From positions 1-7,130 of the forward strand of contig MTKS01000075.1 in assembly GCA_004028495.1 (NCBI GenBank): a stretch of DNA of 7,130 bases, given 5' to 3'. The stretch comes from Candidatus Electrothrix marina (GTDB lineage Bacteria > Desulfobacterota > Desulfobulbia > Desulfobulbales > Desulfobulbaceae). Below the pieces are notes generated by a model. It was not told the origin of the DNA. It saw only the letters and a list, made by a program, of their open reading frames with translations, and searched no databases. The translations under genes and the position numbers were made by a program. Each line of letters begins with the position of its first letter. The first letter of the stretch is position 1. This document shows positions 1 through 5,588 of this stretch, piece after piece.

Positions 1-672
1 TGTCATGGCATCTGCCACGAACAGAACCTCGGACAGACGTACTGCGGAGGAAATTTCCTGCAACTCGCCCATGAGTTGCTCGTCAACATGGAGCCGTCCG
101 GCGGTGTCGATAATGACGGTGTCATAACCGGCTTTTTCTGCCTCAGCCACAGCTTGGCGGGCAATATCCACCGGGCTTTGTTCTACAGAGGAAGCAAAAA
201 CCGGAACTTCAAGCTGCTCGCCGAGTACATGCAGCTGCTCAATAGCAGCCGGGCGATAGACATCAGCCGGGACTAAAAAGGGCTTCCGACCTTTTTCTTT
301 TAATTGACGGGCAAGCTTGGCAGACGTTGTTGTCTTGCCTGAGCCTTGTAGGCCAGCCATCATAATGATAACAGGCTGTGCGCCGTCGAGCCGTAAGGGC
401 TCTGCCTCACTGCCGAGCAGAGTTACCAGCTCTTCATAGACAACTTTGACGACCTGCTGTCCCGGTGCCAAGCTGGCCAGCACCTCTTTTCCGACAGCCT
501 TTTCCGTCACCGAAGCGATAAACTCCTTAACGACCTGGAGATTGACATCGGCTTCAAGTAAGGCTGTGCGCACTTCGCGCATGGCCTCTTCAATATTCTC
601 TTCTGTCAGTCTGCCGTGCCCGCGCAGTTTTTTAAACACGCCTTCAAGGCGATCTGTTAAATTTTCAAACAT
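1..672 (-). CDS. ffh: Signal recognition particle GTPase Ffh (SRP54), N-terminal half, cut by window edge
   Basis: Ffh binds SRP RNA and the signal sequences of nascent membrane proteins, and delivers ribosomes to the receptor FtsY at the inner membrane. I translated the 224 visible codons by hand. The protein opens MFENLTDRLEGVFKKL, the usual SRP54 N-domain four-helix bundle (about 1-90). The GTPase G domain follows: P-loop GLQGSGKT at 107-114, the DVYRPAA segment at 137-143 and DTAGR at 189-193. About 450 residues are usual, so the rest of G and the methionine-rich M domain lie left of the window. The ATG at 670-672 gives the canonical N-terminus, although the ribosome binding site is weak. 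It lies 269 bp downstream of fabD on the same strand and has its own promoter. The identification rests on motifs and is very secure. Confidence 0.97.
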   Translation of the reverse strand, partial: MFENLTDRLEGVFKKLRGHGRLTEENIEEAMREVRTALLEADVNLQVVKEFIASVTEKAVGKEVLASLAPGQQVVKVVYEELVTLLGSEAEPLRLDGAQPVIIMMAGLQGSGKTTTSAKLARQLKEKGRKPFLVPADVYRPAAIEQLHVLGEQLEVPVFASSVEQSPVDIARQAVAEAEKAGYDTVIIDTAGRLHVDEQLMGELQEISSAVRLSEVLFVADAMT

Positions 673-776
673 GATCCACTGAAATTAGAGTAATCGCTTC
701 GTTAACACACATGGATGGTGCTGATACGCTGCCAGCAGTCTGCCTGCAATGCAAAACAGCACGAACAAAACAGAAT

Positions 777-805
777 TATTTACCCCATGCACGCAATTAT
801 GTCAA
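777..805 (-). promoter_or_regulatory. Putative sigma70 promoter of ffh
   Basis: On the minus strand a perfect -35 hexamer TTGACA (800-805) is followed by 17 bases and TAAATA (777-782). Moving the -10 two bases gives AATAAT with a longer spacer. Transcription would begin near 770, leaving a leader of roughly 100 nt before the ffh ATG. The -35 match is excellent and the -10 is mediocre. Position and strand fit ffh exactly. Confidence 0.6.
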
Positions 806-890
806 GCAGGAAGCCGAAACAATCGACACCTGCTCAGAATATTGGAAATCAGGAGGGTTACAGCAGGGAGGCTTTTTCTTGGCGATTTTC

Positions 891-924
891 AAGGTGAGGT
901 CTGATGTGAAGCGGACCTCGCCTT
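891..924. other. 11-bp stem-loop in the fabD-ffh spacer
   Basis: AAGGTGAGGTC (891-901) and GACCTCGCCTT (914-924) form an 11-pair stem around a 12-nt loop. All positions are Watson-Crick except one, which is G-U if the plus strand is transcribed and an A/C mismatch if the minus strand is. It begins 18 nt beyond the fabD stop codon. Neither strand has a proper U-tract after it, so it is not a standard intrinsic terminator. It may be a 3'-end-stabilising or Rho-assisted hairpin for fabD mRNA. The rest of 673-941 shows only the ffh promoter and leader. Confidence 0.45.
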
Positions 925-941
925 GGTGTAGATAAAAAAGA

Positions 942-1892
942 TCAACCTGTAATAATATCAACTGCTTTTTCCAGTAATTCAGGGCTATCGAGCTGCACGC
1001 AAGTTACAGGGCTTTTTCGAGGAAGAATCTTGCGCATCATCCCGCTGAGCACTGTTTTCGGGCCAAGTTCAACAAAAACCTCAACGCCGTCCTCAATCAT
1101 GCGGTTCATGGATTCATACCAGCGTACTCGCGAGGCGATCTGGCGGCCCATGATATCTCGGATTGCTTCTGGTCCTGTTTCCTGCGATGCGGTCACATTA
1201 AACAGAACAGGAATCTGCGGGGTATTGAACTGCACCTCAGCCATACAGGCAGAAAAATCTTCCACTGCACCGGCAACAAGAGGGCTATGATTTGCTACAG
1301 ATACTTTCAGGGCGACGATTTTCTTTGCCCCGTTCTCTCGACACATTTCGCTGAAGCCGTCCAGTCCTTTTTGGTCGCCGGAAATAATAATCTGTTGTTC
1401 TGCATTATGGTTGGCCACAACAACGATTCCGGCACCGGTGTAGTTTTTGAGCAGATTGTCAATTTCTTCAATGGTCAGACCGAGAACCGCAAGCATGCCG
1501 CCGGGGTTGGCTGCTCCCTCACGTTCCATAAATTCACCACGCTTGGTCACCAAGGTCATGGTGTCTTCAGCGGATAAGACGCCTGCCGCCTGAAGAGCCG
1601 AGTATTCGCCGAGAGAATGTCCTCCGGCATAGGCCGGAACAAGGTCGGGCAAGGCTTTTTTCAGTTGCTGCCAGCAAATCAGGTTGATTGCTGTCAAGGC
1701 GGGTTGTAAATGTAAGACCCTGGTCAGGTCTTCTATTGGCCCTTCAAGGCAGAGTTTTTTCAGAGGAAAGCCGGAGACTTCTTCGGCCATCTCCATTAAT
1801 GCGGCAGCTTCTTGATCCGCTTCGATCAGCGCTTGACCCATACCTATATATTGCGATCCCTGACCGGGAAAGAGTATTGCTGTTTTTTTCAT
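942..1892 (-). CDS. fabD: Malonyl-CoA:ACP transacylase FabD
   Basis: FabD transfers the malonyl group from CoA to acyl carrier protein, supplying the extender unit for type II fatty acid synthesis in the cytoplasm. The 316-residue length is normal for the family. Visible hallmarks are the N-terminal LFPGQGSQ (7-14, oxyanion-hole glutamine Q11) and the nucleophile elbow GHSLGEYSA with catalytic Ser93. Arg118 sits where the malonyl-carboxylate-binding arginine lies in E. coli FabD. The catalytic histidine His202 is in VSVANHSPL, and ELGPKTVLSGM is near the C-terminus. The ATG at 1890-1892 yields the standard MKKTAILFPGQG start, but no clear Shine-Dalgarno sequence precedes it. It is followed by ffh and preceded by its own promoter. 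The usual fab neighbours (fabH, fabG, acpP) are absent here. Nothing looks damaged. Confidence 0.97.
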   Translation of the reverse strand: MKKTAILFPGQGSQYIGMGQALIEADQEAAALMEMAEEVSGFPLKKLCLEGPIEDLTRVLHLQPALTAINLICWQQLKKALPDLVPAYAGGHSLGEYSALQAAGVLSAEDTMTLVTKRGEFMEREGAANPGGMLAVLGLTIEEIDNLLKNYTGAGIVVVANHNAEQQIIISGDQKGLDGFSEMCRENGAKKIVALKVSVANHSPLVAGAVEDFSACMAEVQFNTPQIPVLFNVTASQETGPEAIRDIMGRQIASRVRWYESMNRMIEDGVEVFVELGPKTVLSGMMRKILPRKSPVTCVQLDSPELLEKAVDIITG

Positions 1893-1973
1893 GGCTTGTT
1901 TCTATCAGGTGTTACGTGGTTTAATGAACTGTTTTTCGGGATTTCGGCAGTTGTTTGACGTTACTCCTTCTTG

Positions 1974-1988
1974 CCTATGTTTCATAGG
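1974..1988. promoter_or_regulatory. Inverted repeat in the fabD leader, possible operator or leader hairpin
   Basis: CCTATG-TTT-CATAGG is a perfect 6-bp inverted repeat with a 3-nt centre. It lies 14-28 bp downstream of the predicted fabD start site and about 80 bp before the start codon. It could be an operator for a fatty-acid regulator or a small mRNA hairpin. The sequence does not match the FapR or FadR consensus known to me, so no regulator is assigned. Confidence 0.35.
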
Positions 1989-2008
1989 GAGCCTGACGTC
2001 TATGGCCG

Positions 2009-2037
2009 ATTATACTTGTAATGTCTTTTTCTGCAAA
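2009..2037 (-). promoter_or_regulatory. Putative sigma70 promoter of fabD
   Basis: On the minus strand there is a perfect -10 hexamer TATAAT (2009-2014), a 17-bp spacer and TTTGCA (2032-2037, four of six bases of TTGACA). Transcription would begin near 2002, giving a leader of about 110 nt to the fabD ATG. This separates fabD expression from the AT-rich cassette upstream. The remaining stretch, 2038-2153, shows no convincing gene or intrinsic terminator. Confidence 0.65.
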
Positions 2038-2153
2038 AGGATAATTTTCACCGCTCGGAAAGAGCAGGGGAGGTTGCTGAGGGAGGAGTAAGCGGGACGG
2101 AGAGGGGGTACGCTTAACAAATCAATATGTAGACAAAACAAATAAACGAGCCG

Positions 2154-2849
2154 TTACAGTTTATATGAATGCCTTGAAGGTGACGTTTGCTTTGCTTTGT
2201 CTTTAAAAGCTTCACTGATTTTTTTATCTAATGGGTTTTTACCAAAAATTTTATCCATGAGCCAAAGTGACCAAGTGCGGTGTATTAAAACTTTTGTCGT
2301 CCGGGTGGTATGGTGCTCTGCATCCACGACTTTCATGGACTTATAACAAGCTATTGAGGCCTTGTCCGCCCCGATTTTATAATAATAGACGGCCCAGACA
2401 CTCATGAAGGCGAGAAATTCTGTGTAATGAAAGACTTCTCTCTCAGGGTAAAGTGCCTTAAGGTCTGATTTATATTCAAATATTTCTTCGAATTTATCCA
2501 TTTCTCCTTTACGCAGACAAGTGTGAGCGTAATTTGTTTTTGCAAAGAGATATCTTGGAAATGACTTGTAGGTTTTAACGGTGATTTTATCAACATTCTC
2601 TGTGTCGCCTATTGCTTGATAACTTAAATTCAAATAGTTATTGAGAATTGGCAGCTCTCTATGCCGCAGATATATTTTTGATATTTCTTGTATTGCTCTG
2701 TGGGGATCACTCTGCGTGTATTCTTGAATTTGTGTAACTTTTTTTCTTAATGACTTGGGTGTCATTTTTGTCCATTTTGTCTCAATACCCTCATATGTGA
2801 TTTTGAGTTCCTTTACTTCAAGTTTTTTCTGAGGTGAATGCTGTTTCAT
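2154..2849 (-). CDS. Hypothetical TPR-like helical repeat protein
   Basis: I do not recognise this 231-residue protein as a named family. After a lysine-rich N-terminus (1-45), residues 48-175 read as successive amphipathic helix pairs in TPR style: DPHRAIQEISKIYLRH, ILNNYLNLSYQAIGD, LFAKTNYAHTCLRKGEMDKF and YTEFLAFMSVWAVYYYKIG, then KASIACYKSMKVV. The spacing of small and aromatic residues is typical of protein-interaction scaffolds. The C-terminus (200-231) is basic and probably disordered. No signal peptide, membrane span or catalytic motif is visible, so it is probably cytoplasmic. The ATG at 2847-2849 is the longest start. A GGA-containing site lies too far upstream to be convincing, and Met29 is an alternative. 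It is the last gene of the AT-rich cassette, 118 bp after the 131-residue gene, and has no visible terminator before fabD. Confidence 0.6.
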   Translation of the reverse strand: MKQHSPQKKLEVKELKITYEGIETKWTKMTPKSLRKKVTQIQEYTQSDPHRAIQEISKIYLRHRELPILNNYLNLSYQAIGDTENVDKITVKTYKSFPRYLFAKTNYAHTCLRKGEMDKFEEIFEYKSDLKALYPEREVFHYTEFLAFMSVWAVYYYKIGADKASIACYKSMKVVDAEHHTTRTTKVLIHRTWSLWLMDKIFGKNPLDKKISEAFKDKAKQTSPSRHSYKL

Positions 2850-2945
2850 GGGATATTTTTTCTAATTTCCTTTCTACGTTAGATATATGGCAGGGAAAAA
2901 TAAATCTTTCTGGTAAAAAACCAAAAGGGAATAACAGGCCAACTC

Positions 2946-2958
2946 CACGTTCCCTATT
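2946..2958 (-). repeat. 13-bp direct repeat, right copy of a pair (AATAGGGAACGTG on the minus strand)
   Basis: This copy sits 10 bp after the stop codon of the 131-residue gene. It matches the copy at 3443-3455 in 12 of 13 positions and in the same orientation. From memory of similar genomes, AATAGGGRACGT-type words recur near REP-associated Y1 transposases and their relics. That link is an inference, and no transposase is visible here. Confidence 0.5.
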
Positions 2959-2967
2959 TACCTGTGC

Positions 2968-3363
2968 TTATTTTTTGGTATTTTCTTGACCTTGAGACAC
3001 AATATTAAGACGAAGATTTGAACCAGCTCCTGAAAATTGATAATCAGTGATAGCTCGTTGAATGTGTGGAAACAGCTCCTTTTTTCGATTGATAAACGAG
3101 TTAATAAAAAGTTTTGCCTGATTGATTTGATCAATATCACCGGGGGTAGACAAGGTTTTGACAAGGTTTTGGATTATCTTATCTTGCTCATCTTCAGGCA
3201 GCATTGTCAGGTTCCACACTACCACTGCAAATTGTATTGATTTTTTAATATCATCATTGCTTTTACAATCTCTCAAAAGAGGTTCTGCGAAATCCCCTAT
3301 TACCTCTGACATTTTTTCTATACCTTTTGGGGTTACAGAAACTTTTTTGCCAGAAGCCCGCAT
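2968..3363 (-). CDS. Hypothetical protein, 131 residues, mostly helical
   Basis: The function is not recognised. The protein has a basic start (RASGKKVSVTPKG, 2-14), then a run of predicted helices: IEKMSEVIGDFAEPLL (15-30), DDIKKSIQFAVVVWNLTMLP (37-56), EDEQDKIIQNLVKTL (57-71) and a long helix around 78-107. The tail is Gly/Ser rich and polar (SGAGSNLRLN). There is no signal peptide, cysteine cluster or catalytic signature. The evenly coding-like composition and sensible helix pattern argue that it is real. The ATG at 3361-3363 is the only normal start after an in-frame TGA just upstream, and its ribosome binding site is weak. An 11-bp tandem duplication lies inside it (3149-3170). It sits between the SEC-C and TPR-like genes, on the same strand, bracketed by the 13-bp repeats. 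Confidence 0.6.
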   Translation of the reverse strand: MRASGKKVSVTPKGIEKMSEVIGDFAEPLLRDCKSNDDIKKSIQFAVVVWNLTMLPEDEQDKIIQNLVKTLSTPGDIDQINQAKLFINSFINRKKELFPHIQRAITDYQFSGAGSNLRLNIVSQGQENTKK

Positions 3364-3442
3364 TTTTCTTATAAGCCTAGCTTGAGCACTATTTTTCTTT
3401 TTTTCTTTTCATGCTGTCTTCAATCTTGATTTTTTAACGATG

Positions 3443-3455
3443 CACGTCCCCTATT
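3443..3455 (-). repeat. 13-bp direct repeat, left copy in reading order (AATAGGGGACGTG on the minus strand)
   Basis: The first base of this repeat is the last base of the SEC-C gene's TGA stop codon. With the copy at 2946-2958 it brackets a 510-bp segment that carries only the 131-residue gene. The coincidence of repeat and stop suggests that the SEC-C reading frame was cut here by insertion or recombination. Confidence 0.5.
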
Positions 3456-3931
3456 CACGCAATATTTCCTATTGCAAATTGTGACTCAGCTAACGCTCTC
3501 CTCATATTATGAATTATCAACTCATCTGAATTCGGGAAAATAGAACAAAACTCCTTGCAGTATGATATTCTCTTATGATAATAGTTTTTATCTTTACGTC
3601 CGGCGTTTCCGAGTTCCATTTCAAATCTTTGGCACCAATCATAGATGAGTTCTAAGTCGCACCCATCAAACATGAGATACATGTTACTAATATTTTGACA
3701 TTCTGGTCCAAGGGCAAGCTTTAACTCTTCCCATAACTGAAACCAAATATCAAGTGCCTTTTTCTCTTTCTTCGTTTCAAGTAACAAATAACCAGTATCT
3801 AACAACTCAATAAGTTCATCTCCTTTTTCCGTCAACGGTGAGCTGGGTCGTGGCTGATAGCAACACTCTTTATATTTTTTTCCACTGCCACAATGACAAA
3901 TGTATTTTCCGTCTACTAATATAGTATTCAT
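3455..3931 (-). CDS. SEC-C motif protein, probably shortened at the C-terminus
   Basis: Residues 12-24 read CHCGSGKKYKECC, a classic SEC-C zinc-binding motif (C12, C14, C23, C24) of the kind found at the SecA C-terminus and in many small accessory proteins. It is at the very N-terminus here, so this is not SecA. Residues 35-155 are helical and rich in acidic and aromatic residues (KKALDIWFQLWEELKLAL, YDWCQRFEMELGNAGRKD, NMRRALAESQFAIGN), resembling TPR-containing SEC-C proteins. The last helix stops abruptly at ...AIGNIA, where relatives as I recall them continue into further repeats, so a truncation is likely. The ATG at 3929-3931 is preceded by a weak AGG. It has its own promoter and lies 99 bp after the nuclease-like gene. 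SEC-C usually binds zinc and contacts partner proteins or ribosomes; the partner here is unknown. Confidence 0.75.
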   Translation of the reverse strand: MNTILVDGKYICHCGSGKKYKECCYQPRPSSPLTEKGDELIELLDTGYLLLETKKEKKALDIWFQLWEELKLALGPECQNISNMYLMFDGCDLELIYDWCQRFEMELGNAGRKDKNYYHKRISYCKEFCSIFPNSDELIIHNMRRALAESQFAIGNIA

Positions 3932-3953
3932 TAAAATTAAACCTGTTATATAT

Positions 3954-3967
3954 GCAATCAGTATTGC
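3954..3967. promoter_or_regulatory. Inverted repeat at the SEC-C gene start site, possible operator
   Basis: GCAAT-CAGT-ATTGC has perfect 5-bp arms. It lies across the predicted transcription start of the SEC-C gene (near 3964), where a bound repressor would block initiation. The arms are short, so chance is not excluded in AT-rich DNA. Confidence 0.35.
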
Positions 3968-3970
3968 TGC

Positions 3971-3999
3971 ATTTTATTGACAATAAGGCTATATGTGAA
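3971..3999 (-). promoter_or_regulatory. Putative sigma70 promoter of the SEC-C gene
   Basis: On the minus strand TTCACA (3994-3999, five of six consensus bases) is separated by exactly 17 bp from TAAAAT (3971-3976, five of six). The predicted start near 3964 gives a leader of about 33 nt. It would drive the SEC-C gene and perhaps the two genes after it. AT-rich DNA produces chance matches, but both the spacing and the location are ideal. Confidence 0.55.
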
Positions 4000-4030
4000 A
4001 TTTTATATAAAATCCATTATGCGACCTTGC

Positions 4031-5275
4031 TCAAAATGGAAATGAGCTATTAACATGTTCAATTTTCAAAATTCCTTTTTCGAGGAACCCTTCAAACCTC
4101 ATTGCCATAGATTCATCAAACTTAACCTTCGATACATGAGACAATTTAAGCAAATTAACAAACTCTGCTAAATCCATAATATGAAGAGTACAGTTATTAA
4201 TGCTTGAAGATATTTCATATATTTTTTTAGAACAATCCCTCCATTCATCATATATATAATAATCTTGAAAATTAGAAAGAAGGATTATGCCGTGTAATTT
4301 ATTTTCTTCAGGAATTGAAATATCTTTTAAGGTCTCATTCTCCATAACAGGGTACCCTTGTCTTATCTTTTTAAAAACACCCTCCATTTGCCTTAATGCT
4401 TTATTTGCGTGTTTTTTTATTTTTCCAGCCCTGCGAGATAATGTACTAGCAACTCCTGATAAATTTATATTTAGCGATTTTGATTCAATTAAATAGATAT
4501 TGTTACTCCTAATAAGAAGTATATCTGTTAACTCTCGACTCTTGGCTCCAATTCGAATTTGAGGAGAAAGAAAAGACTTACCATCAAAGTAATGGTTCAA
4601 TATAAAATCTAACTGCAATTCTTGAGTTGTGCCCTCATTCCCAGTAGATACATCGTAGGAAACATTGTTTTTCGGAATATCTTCAGAAAAAGTATTCACT
4701 AAAATAGGGGAACTATCCGATATGGCTATATCTCTGCGTTCTATACTGCAATTATATCTTTGTTCGGAACCCTTATATCCATAGCTAGTTCCATATTGCA
4801 AGTCAATCTCTAAAGCAAATGAATCAACCATACTATCAACAATTTCCATATCTCCTGGAATAGTCACATTCTGATCAATCCCTGCTATAAATGACTCAGA
4901 GAAAATATCTATTTGACCTTTGGCGGAATACACTGGCAAATCTAGTTCATCAAAAAAAGAAAGGGTAATCTCTGTATTTGTCATCAAGAAACGAACGGCA
5001 TCAATAGAACTCTCATATCTAGCAGGATAAAAGATTAATAACGGTGAATCATGTACATCATAAATCATTGCTCCAATTGCTATATATTTCTTTTTGTCTT
5101 TACTGCAAATTCCAATAAGTAATTTTAAATCACACCCTTGTATGACGGATTTAATCGACGATGACGATGATTTAATAATAATTGCTGAAGATTTCCCTTC
5201 ATCAAAGGATTCTACCCATATGCCGATCTTGTCCATTTGAACTAATTGACAAATATTACCAGATGGCATATACAT
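4031..5275 (-). CDS. Putative PD-(D/E)XK nuclease-fold protein, 414 residues
   Basis: The overall family is not recognised. The C-terminal half carries a credible PD-(D/E)XK core: an acidic helix QELQLDFIL (218-226), then SRELTDILLI with D251, a short turn, and YLIESKS with E264 and K266. The D-x12-E-x-K pattern on two beta strands is the standard metal-binding active site. After it come a basic stretch (RRAGKIKKHANKALRQ, 281-296) and a glutamine-bearing helix (ALRQMEGVF). Residues 1-215 form a separate domain of alternating strands (KYIAIGAMIYD, PLLIFYPARY) that I cannot assign. No signal peptide, membrane span or helicase motif is visible. The ATG at 5273-5275 lacks a clear ribosome binding site, and Met3 or Met14 are alternatives. 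It is the first gene of the AT-rich cassette, behind its own promoter and a bidirectional terminator. Restriction, repair or defence roles are all possible. Confidence 0.65.
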   Translation of the reverse strand: MYMPSGNICQLVQMDKIGIWVESFDEGKSSAIIIKSSSSSIKSVIQGCDLKLLIGICSKDKKKYIAIGAMIYDVHDSPLLIFYPARYESSIDAVRFLMTNTEITLSFFDELDLPVYSAKGQIDIFSESFIAGIDQNVTIPGDMEIVDSMVDSFALEIDLQYGTSYGYKGSEQRYNCSIERRDIAISDSSPILVNTFSEDIPKNNVSYDVSTGNEGTTQELQLDFILNHYFDGKSFLSPQIRIGAKSRELTDILLIRSNNIYLIESKSLNINLSGVASTLSRRAGKIKKHANKALRQMEGVFKKIRQGYPVMENETLKDISIPEENKLHGIILLSNFQDYYIYDEWRDCSKKIYEISSSINNCTLHIMDLAEFVNLLKLSHVSKVKFDESMAMRFEGFLEKGILKIEHVNSSFPF

Positions 5276-5318
5276 GATAGTATTTTTAGGTAAAATTAAA
5301 GTTAATTAAGGGTAAGCC

Positions 5319-5348
5319 ACAATTAAAATAAATAACAATTTCAATTGT
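5319..5348. promoter_or_regulatory. ACAATT repeats around the nuclease-gene promoter, possible operator
   Basis: ACAATT-TC-AATTGT (5335-5348) is a perfect 6-bp inverted repeat overlapping the predicted -10 element. A third ACAATT occurs at 5319-5324, 16 bp from the next copy. Beside it, GTAC-CAAA-GTAC (5347-5358) adds another small inverted repeat inside the promoter spacer. Overlap with the -10 is where a repressor site would be expected. AT-rich composition lowers the significance. Confidence 0.4.
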
Positions 5349-5373
5349 ACCAAAGTACATGCAAAACTGAAAA
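5344..5373 (-). promoter_or_regulatory. Putative extended -10 promoter of the nuclease-like gene
   Basis: On the minus strand TGG precedes TACAAT (5344-5349), giving an extended -10. TTTTCA (5368-5373) lies 18 bp upstream as a weak -35, and a better -35-like TTGACT (5374-5379) is six bases too far. Transcription would begin near 5337, leaving a leader of about 62 nt before the ATG at 5275. Confidence 0.45.
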
Positions 5374-5416
5374 AGTCAATAAAAAGTACTCATGGCGGTA
5401 TCACAGGCCAAAATTG

Positions 5417-5465
5417 AACCCCGCAGTCATGCGGGTTGTAAAGAGGGGTTGAAGGTTCAAATCCC
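5417..5465 (+). other. Paired hairpins before a terminator, possible small RNA or degraded tRNA-like 3' end
   Basis: Two stem-loops lie in a row. CCCGCA-GTCA-TGCGGG (5420-5435) extends outward to AAC/GTT with a bulge. GGGGTTGA-AGGT-TCAAATCCC (5445-5465) has one bulged A. They are followed 15 nt later by a strong terminator. The segment GGTTCAAATCCC resembles a tRNA T-loop, but the flanking five bases do not form a T-stem and no tRNA body precedes it. On the plus strand it could be a small structured RNA or an integration scar. No clear plus-strand promoter is visible, and no protein gene is credible here. Confidence 0.3.
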
Positions 5466-5480
5466 AGCAGCTGAAAACAA

Positions 5481-5518
5481 AAAGAGGGTCACCGGCATAA
5501 GCTGGCGACCCTTTTTTT
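5481..5518. terminator. Strong bidirectional Rho-independent terminator
   Basis: The arms AGGGTCACCGGC (5485-5496) and GCTGGCGACCCT (5501-5512) pair over 12 positions with one A/C mismatch and one G-U, around the loop ATAA. Seven Ts (5512-5518) follow on the plus strand. Reading the minus strand, the stem is followed by CTTTTTGTTTT, so it works both ways. On the minus strand it would stop transcription coming from the HAD phosphatase gene before the AT-rich cassette. Confidence 0.85.
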
Positions 5519-5588
5519 ATTCACTTCCGAACGACGGCCCTTTGGGCGGTCAAAATGGGCAAAATCCCCAAAAACCGGGTTTAGAGGG

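Noticed and set aside
711..935. Small plus-strand genes in the fabD-ffh spacer
   Set aside because: They overlap the ffh promoter and leader and the 891-924 stem, have no ribosome binding site and no protein-like pattern.
1030..1577. Plus-strand reading frames opposite fabD
   Set aside because: They are antisense shadows of a highly conserved gene, with no independent coding signals.
4703..4713. AATAGGGGAAC, similar to the 13-bp repeat
   Set aside because: It is in the opposite orientation, lacks the CGTG end and is inside the nuclease-like coding sequence, so a chance match is more likely.
5430..5445. CGGGTTGTAAAG, identical to a conserved 16S rRNA word
   Set aside because: The match stops after about a dozen bases and no further rRNA sequence surrounds it, so it is coincidence.
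5395..5480. Complete tRNA or tmRNA gene
   Set aside because: A T-loop-like GGTTCAAATCC is present, but the T-stem does not pair and there is no D-arm, anticodon arm, acceptor stem or CCA end.
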